DNA of 64,000 bases. It comes from Pseudomonas sp. MH9.2. GTDB lineage: Bacteria > Pseudomonadota > Gammaproteobacteria > Pseudomonadales > Pseudomonadaceae. Below, piece by piece: positions 1 to 8,787 of this stretch. How positions within the stretch are numbered: the first letter of the stretch is position 1; each line of letters starts with the position of its first letter. The position numbers and the translations under genes were made by a program. The notes beneath the pieces were generated by a model, which saw only the letters and a list, made by a program, of their open reading frames with translations, ran no database searches and had not been told where the DNA came from. The DNA is taken from contig NZ_CP133784.1 in NCBI RefSeq assembly GCF_034353875.1, forward strand, positions 4,926,501 through 4,990,500, given 5' to 3'.

Positions 1-1079
1 CCCTCGTAAAACACCACGGACTGGCCTGGTGTGACTGCGCGCTGGGGTTCTTCGAACGTGACGCGGTAGCCGGTGGCTGTCTGTTCAAGCGTGCATTTCT
101 GGTCGCTTTGGCGATAACGCACTTTAGCGGTCAGTTGACGTGGGGTGCTCAGATCGATCGGGTTGACCCAATAAATTTCCGACGCCGTCAGTGCCTGGGA
201 GAACAGCCACGGATGATCATTGCCCTGACCGACGATCAGCTCGTTGTTTTCCAGGTCCTTGGCCAGTACGTACCACGGGTCGTCGCTCGCGTCTTTCAAA
301 CCGCCGATGCCGAGCCCTTGGCGCTGGCCGATGGTGTGATACATCAGTCCATGATGGTGGCCGATGACTTCGCCTTCGGTCGTCTTGATCTCGCCGGGCT
401 GGGCGGGCAGGTACTGCTTGAGAAAGTCGCTGAAACGACGCTCACCGATGAAGCAGATGCCGGTGGAGTCTTTTTTCTTTGCTGTGGCCAGTTCGTGTTT
501 TTCCGCGATGGCGCGCACGGCAGGTTTTTCCAGCTCGCCGACCGGGAACAGGGTCTTGGCGATCTGCTCGCCGCCCACAGCATGCAGGAAGTAACTCTGG
601 TCCTTGTTCGGGTCCAGGCCTTTGAGCAGTTCGGTGCGGCCGTCGATGTCGCGACGACGGACGTAATGGCCTGTAGCGATCAGGTCTGCGCCGAGCATCA
701 TGGCGTAATCGAGAAATGCCTTGAACTTGATCTCGCGGTTGCAAAGGATGTCCGGGTTGGGCGTACGTCCGGCTTTGTATTCAGCCAGGAAATGCTCGAA
801 CACGTTGTCCCAGTACTCGGCGGCAAAGTTGGCGGTGTGCAGTTTGATGCCGATTTTGTCGCACACGGCCTGCGCATCGGCCAGGTCTTCGCGGGCGGTG
901 CAATAGTCGGTTCCGTCGTCTTCCTCCCAGTTCTTCATGAACAGGCCTTCCACCTGATAGCCCTGCTCAATCAGCAGGAGGGCAGAGACGGAAGAGTCCA
1001 CGCCGCCGGACATACCGACAATGACGCGGGTCCTTTCTGGATCATGAGGAGCTGGATCGTGGGGGGCTGGATCACGCAT
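1..1079 (-). CDS. mnmA: tRNA-specific 2-thiouridylase MnmA (3' end off window)
   Basis: MnmA adenylates U34 of tRNA-Lys/Glu/Gln and inserts sulfur to form s2U34 in the cytoplasm. The minus frame is open from the ATG at 1077-1079 to the window edge (359 codons; the family is about 375 aa, so roughly 15 C-terminal residues are missing). The N-terminus carries a short DPAPH repeat, then the PP-loop SGGVDSS (about residues 24-30), and further on the family segments [12 protein letters not shown] and ATGHY and the catalytic-Cys region [10 protein letters not shown]. Its sulfur donors TusBCDE are encoded at 18.4-19.8 kb in this same window. The family call is secure; only the C-terminus is unseen. 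Confidence 0.95.
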   Translation of the reverse strand, partial: MRDPAPHDPAPHDPERTRVIVGMSGGVDSSVSALLLIEQGYQVEGLFMKNWEEDDGTDYCTAREDLADAQAVCDKIGIKLHTANFAAEYWDNVFEHFLAEYKAGRTPNPDILCNREIKFKAFLDYAMMLGADLIATGHYVRRRDIDGRTELLKGLDPNKDQSYFLHAVGGEQIAKTLFPVGELEKPAVRAIAEKHELATAKKKDSTGICFIGERRFSDFLKQYLPAQPGEIKTTEGEVIGHHHGLMYHTIGQRQGLGIGGLKDASDDPWYVLAKDLENNELIVGQGNDHPWLFSQALTASEIYWVNPIDLSTPRQLTAKVRYRQSDQKCTLEQTATGYRVTFEEPQRAVTPGQSVVFYE

Positions 1080-1129
1080 AGGAATTCAATGGGTGGCTTC
1101 AAAAAGGACGCAATTCTAACAGGCCGTGA

Positions 1130-1576
1130 TCAAGCAGTCTCACGCAGTAAGCCTAAACCGAAGCGTTCGCCGGTCAAATAATCGTCGATGCAGCGCATCA
1201 CCAGTTCGCTGCGCCAGCGGTCGCGCTGCTCCATAAGCGCTTCTCGAGTGAGCCAGCGTGGTCCAATGATGCCCTCGTCGAGCGTGTAATCGGGTCGTTG
1301 GTGCAATGGCTTGCCGGCGAAGCAGACGCGTTGGTAAGTCACGCCGTTGCTGGGGGCGGTGTACAGGTAGATGCCGATCACGCCGGTCAGCTCCACATCC
1401 CAGCCGGTTTCTTCCAGTGTTTCGCGTAGAGCGGCCTGGATCAGACTTTCGTCGGCTTCCAAATGCCCGGCAGGCTGATTAAATACGGCTCGGCCCTCAG
1501 CGACTTCCTCGACCATCAGGAAACGGCCCTCGTCTTCGATGACGGTTGCCACGGTCACGTGCGGAATAAAACGCAT
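1130..1576 (-). CDS. Nudix hydrolase, NudJ-like phosphatase
   Basis: A 148-aa Nudix protein that hydrolyses nucleoside or thiamine diphosphate-type substrates. The Nudix box starts at GHLEADES and continues through REtlEETGW (about residues 37-60), with the Arg and Glu metal ligands intact. I start at the Met of MRFIPHVTVA because an AAGGAGA ribosome site lies just upstream; a longer frame to 1630 would add 18 Arg/Lys-rich residues that do not belong to the family. It lies 51 bases downstream of the mnmA start, on the same strand and upstream of it in transcription, which is the usual pseudomonad order. The true substrate cannot be read from sequence. Confidence 0.88.
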   Translation of the reverse strand: MRFIPHVTVATVIEDEGRFLMVEEVAEGRAVFNQPAGHLEADESLIQAALRETLEETGWDVELTGVIGIYLYTAPSNGVTYQRVCFAGKPLHQRPDYTLDEGIIGPRWLTREALMEQRDRWRSELVMRCIDDYLTGERFGLGLLRETA

Positions 1577-1901
1577 GAAAGGTGGATCTCCTTTAATTAA
1601 GCGGCGTCGCTTGGCCGCGAGAGGAGCCATAATAGCTGTTCGCCCTGTTTTTCAGCGAACCGACGTTTGGTTCTGGAGTGATGTCAGCTCATCCAAAGCA
1701 GCGATGTAGTCGCTTTGTAGTGTGGCTACATGCCCTGCATTCAGGGGGTTGTAGCAGGTGAGGGTGACATCGGACGATGGAAAAGTGCGTGACTTTCTGT
1801 AGAAAAGCTACAAGAATGATGCGCCTTTTCGCGACCCAAATATCCATCCGTTGCGCTATCCGCGCAGCAGATGTCAGACCACGAAAGAAACGGAGTCCAG
1901 C

Positions 1902-3158
1902 ATGGGATACCAGAAGATTCAGGTTCCAGCAGTCGGCGACAAAATCACCGTCAACGCAGACCATTCTCTTAATGTGCCGAACAACCCGATCATCCCTTTC
2001 ATTGAAGGTGATGGTATCGGCGTCGACATCAGCCCGGTCATGATGAAAGTTGTTGATGCTGCAGTTAAAAAGGCTTACGGCGGCGAGCGCAAAATCTCCT
2101 GGATGGAAGTCTACGCTGGCGAGAAGGCCACTCAAGTCTACGATCAGGATACCTGGCTGCCTCAGGAAACCCTGGACGCTGTTAAAGACTACGTCGTTTC
2201 TATCAAGGGCCCGCTGACCACTCCAGTCGGCGGCGGCATTCGTTCCCTGAACGTTGCCATGCGTCAGCAGTTGGACCTGTACGTCTGCCTGCGCCCAGTG
2301 CGTTGGTTCGAAGGCGTGCCTAGCCCGGTCAAGAAGCCAGGCGACGTCGACATGACTATCTTCCGTGAAAACTCCGAAGATATTTATGCTGGCATCGAGT
2401 GGAAAGCCGGTTCGCCGGAAGCGATCAAGATCATCAAGTTCCTCAAAGAGGAAATGGGTGTTACCAAGATCCGCTTTGATCAAAACTGCGGTATCGGCAT
2501 CAAGCCGGTTTCTCTGGAAGGCACCAAGCGTCTGGTACGCAAGGCTCTGCAGTACATCGTCGACAACGACCGTGACTCGCTGACCATTGTGCACAAAGGC
2601 AACATCATGAAGTTCACCGAAGGTGCCTTCAAAGAATGGGCCTACGAAGTGGCTGCTGAAGAATTCGGCGCTACCTTGCTTGACGGCGGTCCTTGGATGC
2701 AGTTCAAGAACCCTAAAACCGGCAAGAACGTTATCGTTAAAGACGCCATCGCCGACGCCATGCTTCAGCAGATCCTGCTGCGCCCGGCTGAATACGACGT
2801 GATCGCGACCCTGAACCTCAACGGTGACTACCTGTCCGACGCACTGGCTGCTGAAGTTGGCGGTATCGGCATCGCTCCGGGCGCTAACCTGTCCGACACC
2901 ATTGCGATGTTCGAAGCGACCCACGGTACTGCACCGAAGTACGCTGGCAAAGATCAGGTGAACCCAGGTTCGTTGATCCTGTCTGCTGAAATGATGCTGC
3001 GCCACATGGGTTGGGTCGAAGCTGCTGACCTGATCATCAAAGGCACCAACGGCGCAATCTCGGCCAAGACAGTGACCTATGACTTCGAACGTCTGATGGA
3101 TGGCGCTAAACTGCTGTCTTCTTCTGCGTTCGGCGATGCCCTGATCTCTCACATGTGA
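1902..3158 (+). CDS. icd: NADP-dependent isocitrate dehydrogenase
   Basis: A 418-aa dimeric isocitrate dehydrogenase: isocitrate + NADP+ to 2-oxoglutarate + CO2 + NADPH in the TCA cycle. It starts [10 protein letters not shown] at the ATG at 1902, preceded by CGGAGT; the open frame extends further upstream but not as typical protein. Visible hallmarks are [10 protein letters not shown] near the N-terminus, the substrate/phosphorylation loop with [14 protein letters not shown] (the Ser that AceK phosphorylates in enterics), [13 protein letters not shown], and NLNGDYLSD. The gene is monocistronic, with its own promoter region on the left and a strong terminator on the right. Length and motifs are full for the family. 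Confidence 0.97.
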   Translation: MGYQKIQVPAVGDKITVNADHSLNVPNNPIIPFIEGDGIGVDISPVMMKVVDAAVKKAYGGERKISWMEVYAGEKATQVYDQDTWLPQETLDAVKDYVVSIKGPLTTPVGGGIRSLNVAMRQQLDLYVCLRPVRWFEGVPSPVKKPGDVDMTIFRENSEDIYAGIEWKAGSPEAIKIIKFLKEEMGVTKIRFDQNCGIGIKPVSLEGTKRLVRKALQYIVDNDRDSLTIVHKGNIMKFTEGAFKEWAYEVAAEEFGATLLDGGPWMQFKNPKTGKNVIVKDAIADAMLQQILLRPAEYDVIATLNLNGDYLSDALAAEVGGIGIAPGANLSDTIAMFEATHGTAPKYAGKDQVNPGSLILSAEMMLRHMGWVEAADLIIKGTNGAISAKTVTYDFERLMDGAKLLSSSAFGDALISHM

Positions 3159-3175
3159 GCTGATCGGCGCTAAGC

Positions 3176-3218
3176 AAAACCGGCCAGTTCAATTAACTTG
3201 AACTGGCCGGTTTTTTTT
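3176..3218 (+). terminator. Rho-independent terminator of icd
   Basis: A long perfect stem with arms beginning AACCGGCCAGTT and ending AACTGGCCGGTT, a very short AT loop, then a run of eight T on the + strand. It sits 18 bases after the icd stop. The A-run on the left also makes it usable for cspD coming from the right, so it may act in both directions. Confidence 0.92.
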
Positions 3219-3256
3219 CGGCTGGTTTTTGGTTTAGCGGCCTGATTGCTGACGAA

Positions 3257-3544
3257 TCAGGCAGTTACATCCAGCGGTTGATGGGTCAGATTTGGAACGT
3301 CGACAGGGGAGGAGGTTTGGGTCTCGCTCGCAGCTGCAATCTCTACAGCGTGCAAACCTTTGGGCCCCTGAATGATGTCAAAATTAACGGCCTGACCTGC
3401 TTTCAAGGTCTTGTAGCCGTCCATCTTTATCGCCGAGTAATGGGCGAACAAATCCTCGCTCTGGCCGTCTTCAATAATGAATCCGTAGCCTTTTGCGTTG
3501 TTGAACCACTTAACCTTGCCGCGCTTGGGGTTACTGCTTGCCAT
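3257..3544 (-). CDS. cspD: Cold-shock-domain protein CspD
   Basis: A 95-aa single-strand nucleic-acid-binding protein, by family an inhibitor of replication under starvation. The cold-shock domain fills residues 1-70: GKVKWFNNAKGYGFI carries RNP1, and the segment DLFAHYSAI replaces the usual RNP2 (V)FVH(F). A 25-residue tail extends past the fold, as in pseudomonad CspD. The start chosen is MASSNPKRG, preceded by GAGGGATGTGAGC; the upstream Met in frame adds only six residues. It is transcribed away from clpS, with about 220 bases of divergent promoter DNA between them. Confidence 0.92.
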   Translation of the reverse strand: MASSNPKRGKVKWFNNAKGYGFIIEDGQSEDLFAHYSAIKMDGYKTLKAGQAVNFDIIQGPKGLHAVEIAAASETQTSSPVDVPNLTHQPLDVTA

Positions 3545-3764
3545 GCTCACATCCCTCTGCAAAGGACTCCGTCTGGAGTATGATCCACCTCATCCGCCGG
3601 ACCGAAAAAAATTTGGTTGACTGCACGGACCCTTTTTACCCAATGTGGGTTCTATTCTTTGTAACACCGTTTTGCCGATAGTCAAGGTCATGCGGCGGTC
3701 CACTTGAAAACCGGTCAGACTGCGACTAATTACTGAACCCGCCCACCTACGAACCTTTCTTTCC

Positions 3765-4124
3765 ATGCATGCATTCAGCCAGATTCGACTAACATTCAAT
3801 CAGGACCGTCCGACACACGAGGATGGTGCTGCTGGAGTGGTGCTACAGGAGGCCAAGCCAGCACTGCAGGCGCCACCGATGTACAAGGTGGTTATATTTA
3901 ATGATGATTACACACCGATGGATTTCGTCGTCGAAGTGCTCGAGGTGTTTTTTAACCTGAATCGCGAGCTGGCGACCAAGGTCATGCTGGCCGTCCATAC
4001 AGAGGGACGGGCAGTATGTGGATTGTTTACCCGCGATATCGCCGAGACCAAGGCAATGCAGGTCAACCAATACGCCAGGGAAAGCCAGCATCCGCTACTC
4101 TGTGAGATCGAGAAGGACGGTTAA
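3765..4124 (+). CDS. clpS: ClpS adaptor for ClpAP (N-recognin)
   Basis: A 119-aa adaptor that binds proteins with N-terminal Leu, Phe, Tyr or Trp and hands them to ClpA. The core starts at [16 protein letters not shown], where N-D-D lines the N-degron pocket, continues with the conserved [18 protein letters not shown], and ends with the PLLCEIEKD strand. The flexible N-terminus (first 35 residues) is typical. It lies 29 bases upstream of clpA on the same strand, as in most proteobacteria. Both transferases that create secondary N-degrons, aat and bpt, lie 3 kb downstream. Confidence 0.96.
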   Translation: MHAFSQIRLTFNQDRPTHEDGAAGVVLQEAKPALQAPPMYKVVIFNDDYTPMDFVVEVLEVFFNLNRELATKVMLAVHTEGRAVCGLFTRDIAETKAMQVNQYARESQHPLLCEIEKDG

Positions 4125-4153
4125 CGCCGACCACTTGGGTATGAGGTGAAGCT

Positions 4154-6424
4154 ATGTTGAACCGTGAGCTCGAAGTCACCCTCAATCTTGCCTTCAAGGA
4201 GGCACGTTCCAAGCGTCATGAATTCATGACGGTTGAACATCTCTTGCTGGCTCTTTTGGATAATGAGGCTGCCGCGACCGTCTTGCGCGCTTGTGGCGCA
4301 AACCTCGACAAACTCAAGCATGATCTGCAGGAGTTCATCGACTCCACGACACCGTTGATTCCTGTCCATGACGAGGATCGCGAAACCCAGCCGACCCTGG
4401 GCTTTCAGCGGGTACTGCAACGTGCTGTCTTTCACGTCCAAAGCTCGGGCAAGCGTGAAGTCACTGGCGCTAACGTTCTGGTTGCCATTTTCAGCGAGCA
4501 GGAAAGCCAGGCAGTGTTTCTGCTCAAACAGCAGAGCGTTGCACGGATTGATGTCGTCAATTACATCGCTCATGGTATTTCCAAAGTGCCAGGGCATGGC
4601 GATCACTCGGAAGGTGAGCAAGATATGCAGGATGACGAGGGCGGCGAGTCTTCTTCTTCAGGCAATCCTCTGGATGCCTACGCCAGCAACCTGAATGAAT
4701 TGGCGCGTCAGGGCCGGATTGATCCATTGGTCGGACGTGAGATGGAAGTCGAGCGTGTGGCGCAGATTCTGGCGCGTCGTCGCAAAAACAACCCGCTGCT
4801 TGTCGGTGAGGCCGGGGTGGGTAAAACCGCCATCGCCGAAGGTCTGGCTAAGCGTATCGTCGACAATCAAGTGCCTGACCTGCTCGCCAATAGCGTGGTG
4901 TATTCCCTCGACCTGGGTGCGCTCTTGGCCGGGACCAAATACCGTGGCGACTTCGAGAAGCGCTTCAAAGCGTTGCTCAATGAGCTGAAAAAGCGTCCGC
5001 AGGCGATTTTGTTCATTGACGAAATTCATACCATCATCGGCGCAGGTGCTGCTTCTGGTGGTGTGATGGATGCATCGAATCTGCTCAAGCCGCTGCTGTC
5101 TTCGGGGGATATCCGCTGCATCGGCTCGACAACGTTCCAGGAATTTCGCGGGATCTTCGAAAAAGATCGGGCTTTGGCGCGGCGTTTCCAGAAGGTTGAT
5201 GTGTCCGAACCGTCCGTGGAAGACACCATTGGCATCCTGAGAGGGCTCAAGGGGCGTTTCGAGCAGCATCATGGTATCGAGTATAGCGACGAGGCATTGC
5301 GCGCCGCTGCCGAGCTAGCATCGCGCTACATCAATGATCGGCACATGCCGGACAAGGCCATTGATGTTATCGACGAAGCCGGGGCTTATCAGCGCTTGCA
5401 GCCCATCGAGAAGCGCGTGAAGCGTATCGAAGTGGCTCAGGTTGAAGATATCGTTGCCAAGATTGCGCGTATTCCGCCTAAGCATGTCAACAGCTCCGAC
5501 AAGGAACTGCTGCGTAATCTTGAGCGCGACCTCAAAATGACCGTGTTTGGTCAGGATGCAGCGATTGATTCGCTGTCGACCGCGATCAAGTTGTCGCGCG
5601 CCGGTCTGAAATCGCCGGATAAACCGGTCGGTTCGTTCCTGTTTGCAGGTCCTACGGGGGTCGGCAAGACCGAAGCGGCTAGGCAGTTGGCCAAAGCCTT
5701 GGGCATTGAACTTGTGCGTTTCGATATGTCCGAGTACATGGAGCGTCATACCGTTTCGCGCTTGATCGGTGCACCGCCGGGTTATGTTGGCTTCGATCAG
5801 GGTGGTTTGCTGACCGAGGCGATTACCAAGCAGCCGCATTGCGTACTGCTGCTCGATGAAATCGAGAAGGCGCATCCGGAAGTCTTCAACCTGCTGCTGC
5901 AGGTCATGGACCACGGTACGCTGACTGATAACAACGGGCGCAAGGCGGACTTCCGCAACGTGATCGTGATCATGACCACCAACGCTGGCGCAGAAACTGC
6001 TGCGCGTGCCTCGATTGGCTTCACGCATCAGGATCACTCTTCCGATGCAATGGAAGTGATCAAGAAAAGTTTCACGCCGGAATTCCGTAACCGTCTGGAC
6101 ACCATTATCCAGTTTGGTCGCCTCAATCATGAGGTCATCAAAAGTGTGGTGGACAAGTTCCTTACCGAACTGCAGGCGCAGCTGGAAGACAAGCGTGTGC
6201 TGCTTGAAGTGACTGACGCCGCCAGAACCTGGTTGGCTGAAAGTGGCTACGATGCGCAGATGGGTGCAAGACCCATGGCTCGTTTGATCCAAGACAAGAT
6301 CAAGCGTCCGCTGGCTGAAGAGATTCTCTTCGGTGAGTTGGCCGAGCACGGTGGCGTGGTGCATATCGACGTCAAGGACGGAGAAATGACCTTCGACTTC
6401 GAAACAACGGCAGAAATGGCTTAA
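4154..6424 (+). CDS. clpA: ClpA, AAA+ unfoldase of the ClpAP protease
   Basis: A 756-aa hexameric unfoldase that threads substrates into ClpP. Order: Clp-N domain (two repeats, residues 1-145), an acidic linker with many Glu/Ser, first AAA+ module with Walker A GEAGVGKT and Walker [10 protein letters not shown], second AAA+ module with Walker A GPTGVGKT and Walker [14 protein letters not shown], then the small C-terminal domain. Length is that of ClpA; the absence of a long coiled-coil middle domain rules out ClpB. It follows clpS with a short gap and ends before a hairpin. No damage seen. Confidence 0.97.
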   Translation: MLNRELEVTLNLAFKEARSKRHEFMTVEHLLLALLDNEAAATVLRACGANLDKLKHDLQEFIDSTTPLIPVHDEDRETQPTLGFQRVLQRAVFHVQSSGKREVTGANVLVAIFSEQESQAVFLLKQQSVARIDVVNYIAHGISKVPGHGDHSEGEQDMQDDEGGESSSSGNPLDAYASNLNELARQGRIDPLVGREMEVERVAQILARRRKNNPLLVGEAGVGKTAIAEGLAKRIVDNQVPDLLANSVVYSLDLGALLAGTKYRGDFEKRFKALLNELKKRPQAILFIDEIHTIIGAGAASGGVMDASNLLKPLLSSGDIRCIGSTTFQEFRGIFEKDRALARRFQKVDVSEPSVEDTIGILRGLKGRFEQHHGIEYSDEALRAAAELASRYINDRHMPDKAIDVIDEAGAYQRLQPIEKRVKRIEVAQVEDIVAKIARIPPKHVNSSDKELLRNLERDLKMTVFGQDAAIDSLSTAIKLSRAGLKSPDKPVGSFLFAGPTGVGKTEAARQLAKALGIELVRFDMSEYMERHTVSRLIGAPPGYVGFDQGGLLTEAITKQPHCVLLLDEIEKAHPEVFNLLLQVMDHGTLTDNNGRKADFRNVIVIMTTNAGAETAARASIGFTHQDHSSDAMEVIKKSFTPEFRNRLDTIIQFGRLNHEVIKSVVDKFLTELQAQLEDKRVLLEVTDAARTWLAESGYDAQMGARPMARLIQDKIKRPLAEEILFGELAEHGGVVHIDVKDGEMTFDFETTAEMA

Positions 6425-6434
6425 GCCAAAACCA

Positions 6435-6478
6435 AAAAGCCCTGTATCTCACCTTTGATCGGGTGGTACGGGGCTTTT
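6435..6478 (+). terminator. Probable terminator after clpA
   Basis: AAAAGCCC is matched by GGGCTTTT 28 bases further on, with extra pairing (GTA/TAC and ACC/GGT) inside. It lies 10 bases after the clpA stop. The trailing T-run is short (four), so strength is uncertain. Confidence 0.7.
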
Positions 6479-6532
6479 CATGGGCGAAATCTGTGTTGCG
6501 CGACAGTGCGGGAAGCCAAATCCCGCTCACAC

Positions 6533-6563
6533 AAAAACGCCCGGCACAGGCCGGGCGTTTTTG
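6533..6563 (-). terminator. Terminator of infA
   Basis: An inverted repeat AAAAACGCCCGG / CCGGGCGTTTTT flanks a 6-base loop. Read on the minus strand it ends in five T and lies 11 bases beyond the infA stop. The symmetric A and T runs allow it to work in both directions. Confidence 0.88.
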
Positions 6564-6573
6564 TTAAGACCTG

Positions 6574-6792
6574 TTAGCGGGCGCGGTAAGTGATACGCCC
6601 TTTGCTCAAGTCGTAGGGCGTCAACTCGACGCGGACCTTGTCGCCGGTAAGAATACGGATGTAATTCTTACGCATTTTGCCGGAAATATGCGCGGTGACA
6701 ATGTGCCCATTTTCCAACTCCACACGGAACATGGTGTTGGGCAGGGTGTCGACGACCGTGCCTTCCAGTTCAAAAGCTTCTTCTTTCGCCAT
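6574..6792 (-). CDS. infA: Translation initiation factor IF-1
   Basis: A 72-aa S1/OB-fold protein that binds the 30S A site during initiation. It starts [13 protein letters not shown], contains the family signatures [14 protein letters not shown] and [11 protein letters not shown], and ends with KGRITYRAR. The open frame continues 47 codons upstream, but that part is not IF-1 and lacks a ribosome site. It is an isolated gene between the bpt and clpA ends, as in other pseudomonads. Confidence 0.97.
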   Translation of the reverse strand: MAKEEAFELEGTVVDTLPNTMFRVELENGHIVTAHISGKMRKNYIRILTGDKVRVELTPYDLSKGRITYRAR

Positions 6793-6892
6793 GTAGTAAA
6801 AGGCCTCGGTATCCGATGAGTGGCCTGGTGCAACTGCTCCAGGCAAAAGCGGCGTGCATTGTGCCCGAAAAATAGGGGTTAAGCCAAGCGCT

Positions 6893-7600
6893 TCAATAAA
6901 GAGTGACCCATCTCTGGTTCGTAAGCAGCTCAATGGGCCGATATTGGGTTTTGTAATTCATCTTTTTACAGTTCTTTATCCAGTAGCCCAGGTAGACCGC
7001 ATGGAGCTGCAATCTGGCCGCCTCGGCGATCTGCCAGAGAATCGCGTAGCGGCCCAGACTGCGGCGCTCTTCGCCTGGTTCATAGAATGTATAAACCGCC
7101 GAAAGGCCGGTGGGTAAAAGGTCAGTAACGGCGACTGCCAAGAGGCGTTCGTCGAGGCGAAATTCGTAGAATGTCGAGAAAGGCAGGTCGCGTACCAGAA
7201 ATGTTGAAAACTGGTCACGACTAGGGGGGTACATGTCGCCATCAGCATGCCGCTGCTCGATATAGCGCTGATACAGGTCGAAGTACTCTTCGCTGAATCG
7301 TGGCTGAGTCGGGGTCACCTGCAGATCGGCATTGCGCTTGAAAATGCGCTTTTGCTGACGATCTGGAACAAACAGTCCCACAGGAATGCGAGCAGGAACG
7401 CACGCGCTGCAATTCTGGCAGTGAGGCCGGTAAAGATGGTCTCCGCTGCGGCGAAAACCCATGTCGGAAAGATCGGCGTACACCTGAACATCCATCGGCT
7501 GGCTAGGGTCCAGAAACAGCGTCGTCGCTTGTTCCTCAGGCAAATAGCTGCAGGAATGGGGTTGAGTGGCATAAAACTTAAGCCGCGCCAGCTCTGTCAT
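6893..7600 (-). CDS. bpt: Aspartate/glutamate leucyltransferase Bpt
   Basis: A 235-aa aminoacyl-tRNA-protein transferase (ATE family) that in gammaproteobacteria adds Leu to N-terminal Asp or Glu, making ClpS substrates. It has the N-terminal HSCSYLPEE segment and a second Cys pair in [11 protein letters not shown], the redox/Fe-S-type Cys cluster of ATE enzymes, then the C-terminal GNAT-like half ([13 protein letters not shown]). The start is the second Met of MIMTELARL. It lies upstream of infA and 44 bases downstream of aat, so the two N-degron transferases are probably cotranscribed. Confidence 0.94.
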   Translation of the reverse strand: MTELARLKFYATQPHSCSYLPEEQATTLFLDPSQPMDVQVYADLSDMGFRRSGDHLYRPHCQNCSACVPARIPVGLFVPDRQQKRIFKRNADLQVTPTQPRFSEEYFDLYQRYIEQRHADGDMYPPSRDQFSTFLVRDLPFSTFYEFRLDERLLAVAVTDLLPTGLSAVYTFYEPGEERRSLGRYAILWQIAEAARLQLHAVYLGYWIKNCKKMNYKTQYRPIELLTNQRWVTLY

Positions 7601-7644
7601 GATCAACCCTCGGATAAAATCTCTAGTTAAGAGTGTATGTCAGG

Positions 7645-8337
7645 CTATGAAACTCGCCTAGGCAGCCAGTCGGCGATATTAGGTTGATCCAGGTGCTGGC
7701 GAAGGTAGTCGGCAAATGTGGTGCGGGTAATCGCTCTGGCGCCGAAGCTGTGCAGATGTTCGGTTGGCATCTGGCAGTCGATCAGTACGAAACCCCACGC
7801 CTTCAGGCGCTCGACCAGCGTGGCAAAGCCGACTTTCGAGGCGTTGTCCGCCCGACTGAACATGGACTCGCCAAAAAACAACTGGCCTATTGCCAAGCCA
7901 TAAAGGCCTCCGACCAAGGCATCCTGCTCCCAAACCTCCACGCTGTGGGCATAGCCGCGTCGATGCAGTTCAAGGTAGGCCGATTGCATCGAGTCGGTGA
8001 TCCAGGTGCCATCGGCGTAATCGCGCGGCGCGGCGCACGCTTGAATGACGGCTGTGAAATCCTGATCAAAGGTCACCTGGTAGCGCCCCTGGCGCAACAC
8101 TTTGCCCAAGCTGCGAGAAATGTGCAGTTCCTCGGGAAATAATACCGTGCGCGGATCTGGTGACCACCACAGGATCGGCTGTCCCTCCTGAAACCAGGGA
8201 AAGCAGCCATGACGATAAGCCTGAATCAAGCGGTCGGCGGATAGATCACCGCCTGCGGCCAGCAAGCCGTTCGGCTCACGCATGGCTTTTTCCAGTGGAG
8301 GAAAGGTCAGGTCGTTACGTTGTAACCAAGTCAGCAT
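7645..8337 (-). CDS. aat: Leucyl/phenylalanyl-tRNA-protein transferase
   Basis: A 230-aa L/F-transferase that moves Leu or Phe from tRNA to N-terminal Arg or Lys of proteins. The start [10 protein letters not shown] matches pseudomonad Aat; a longer frame to 8373 would add 12 residues in front. Family segments seen: [46 protein letters not shown]...LVGGLYG and FGESMFS. Its start lies only 4 bases past the stop of a small upstream ORF, which suggests translational coupling. It belongs with bpt, clpS and clpA in one functional group. Confidence 0.95.
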   Translation of the reverse strand: MLTWLQRNDLTFPPLEKAMREPNGLLAAGGDLSADRLIQAYRHGCFPWFQEGQPILWWSPDPRTVLFPEELHISRSLGKVLRQGRYQVTFDQDFTAVIQACAAPRDYADGTWITDSMQSAYLELHRRGYAHSVEVWEQDALVGGLYGLAIGQLFFGESMFSRADNASKVGFATLVERLKAWGFVLIDCQMPTEHLHSFGARAITRTTFADYLRQHLDQPNIADWLPRRVS

Positions 8338-8341
8338 GGTA

Positions 8342-8515
8342 TCAAGACTTATCGAAGGGGGAGGGCGGTACACTCGACGGCTGCAACTCTATGGCGTCGG
8401 TGTGGTCGTAGACGGTCCCGTTGACGAAACCTGAGGCCGATGTGTGTAGCCAAACGATGCAATCAATGGCTTGAGTGTGCGACACGGCACGATCCGGATG
8501 TTTGATGTCGTTCAT
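8342..8515 (-). CDS. Small hypothetical protein upstream of aat
   Basis: A 57-aa reading frame starting [19 protein letters not shown], with ATG at 8513-8515 and a good ribosome site GGAGTG 5 bases in front. It ends 4 bases before the aat start. It contains one Cys, a hydrophobic patch (CIVWLH) and a Pro/Ser-rich tail; no domain recognised. The close spacing to aat and the ribosome site favour a real gene or a leader peptide for aat. It could be chance, since it is short. Confidence 0.55.
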   Translation of the reverse strand: MNDIKHPDRAVSHTQAIDCIVWLHTSASGFVNGTVYDHTDAIELQPSSVPPSPFDKS

Positions 8516-8787
8516 AAAAACACTCCATAAGCCTTTGTCACGAAAGACAATGCATGCTCAAATTGAGTCGTTCGTCCGGCGCTTGAAGATATGCTACACG
8601 CAAGCCAGACTAGCGTGGCAACGGCGGTGCAAACCCGTACAATGCCGCCCTTATTGGTGTTTTTTCAAGTGATTAGCCGAGTTGTAGATAAGCGTATCCA
8701 TTTGTTTCATTTTTACCGAACGCTAGACAGCAGTATTTCGTAGTCAATCATCAGATGTTCGCGCTAAGGCGCAGGAAAAGAAGCGTT

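Noticed and set aside
108..1181. 357-codon plus-strand frame
   Set aside because: It is the antisense shadow of mnmA, which has clear PP-loop and catalytic motifs on the minus strand.
1689..3152. 487-codon minus-strand frame
   Set aside because: Antisense shadow of icd; the icd frame is full length with all active-site motifs.
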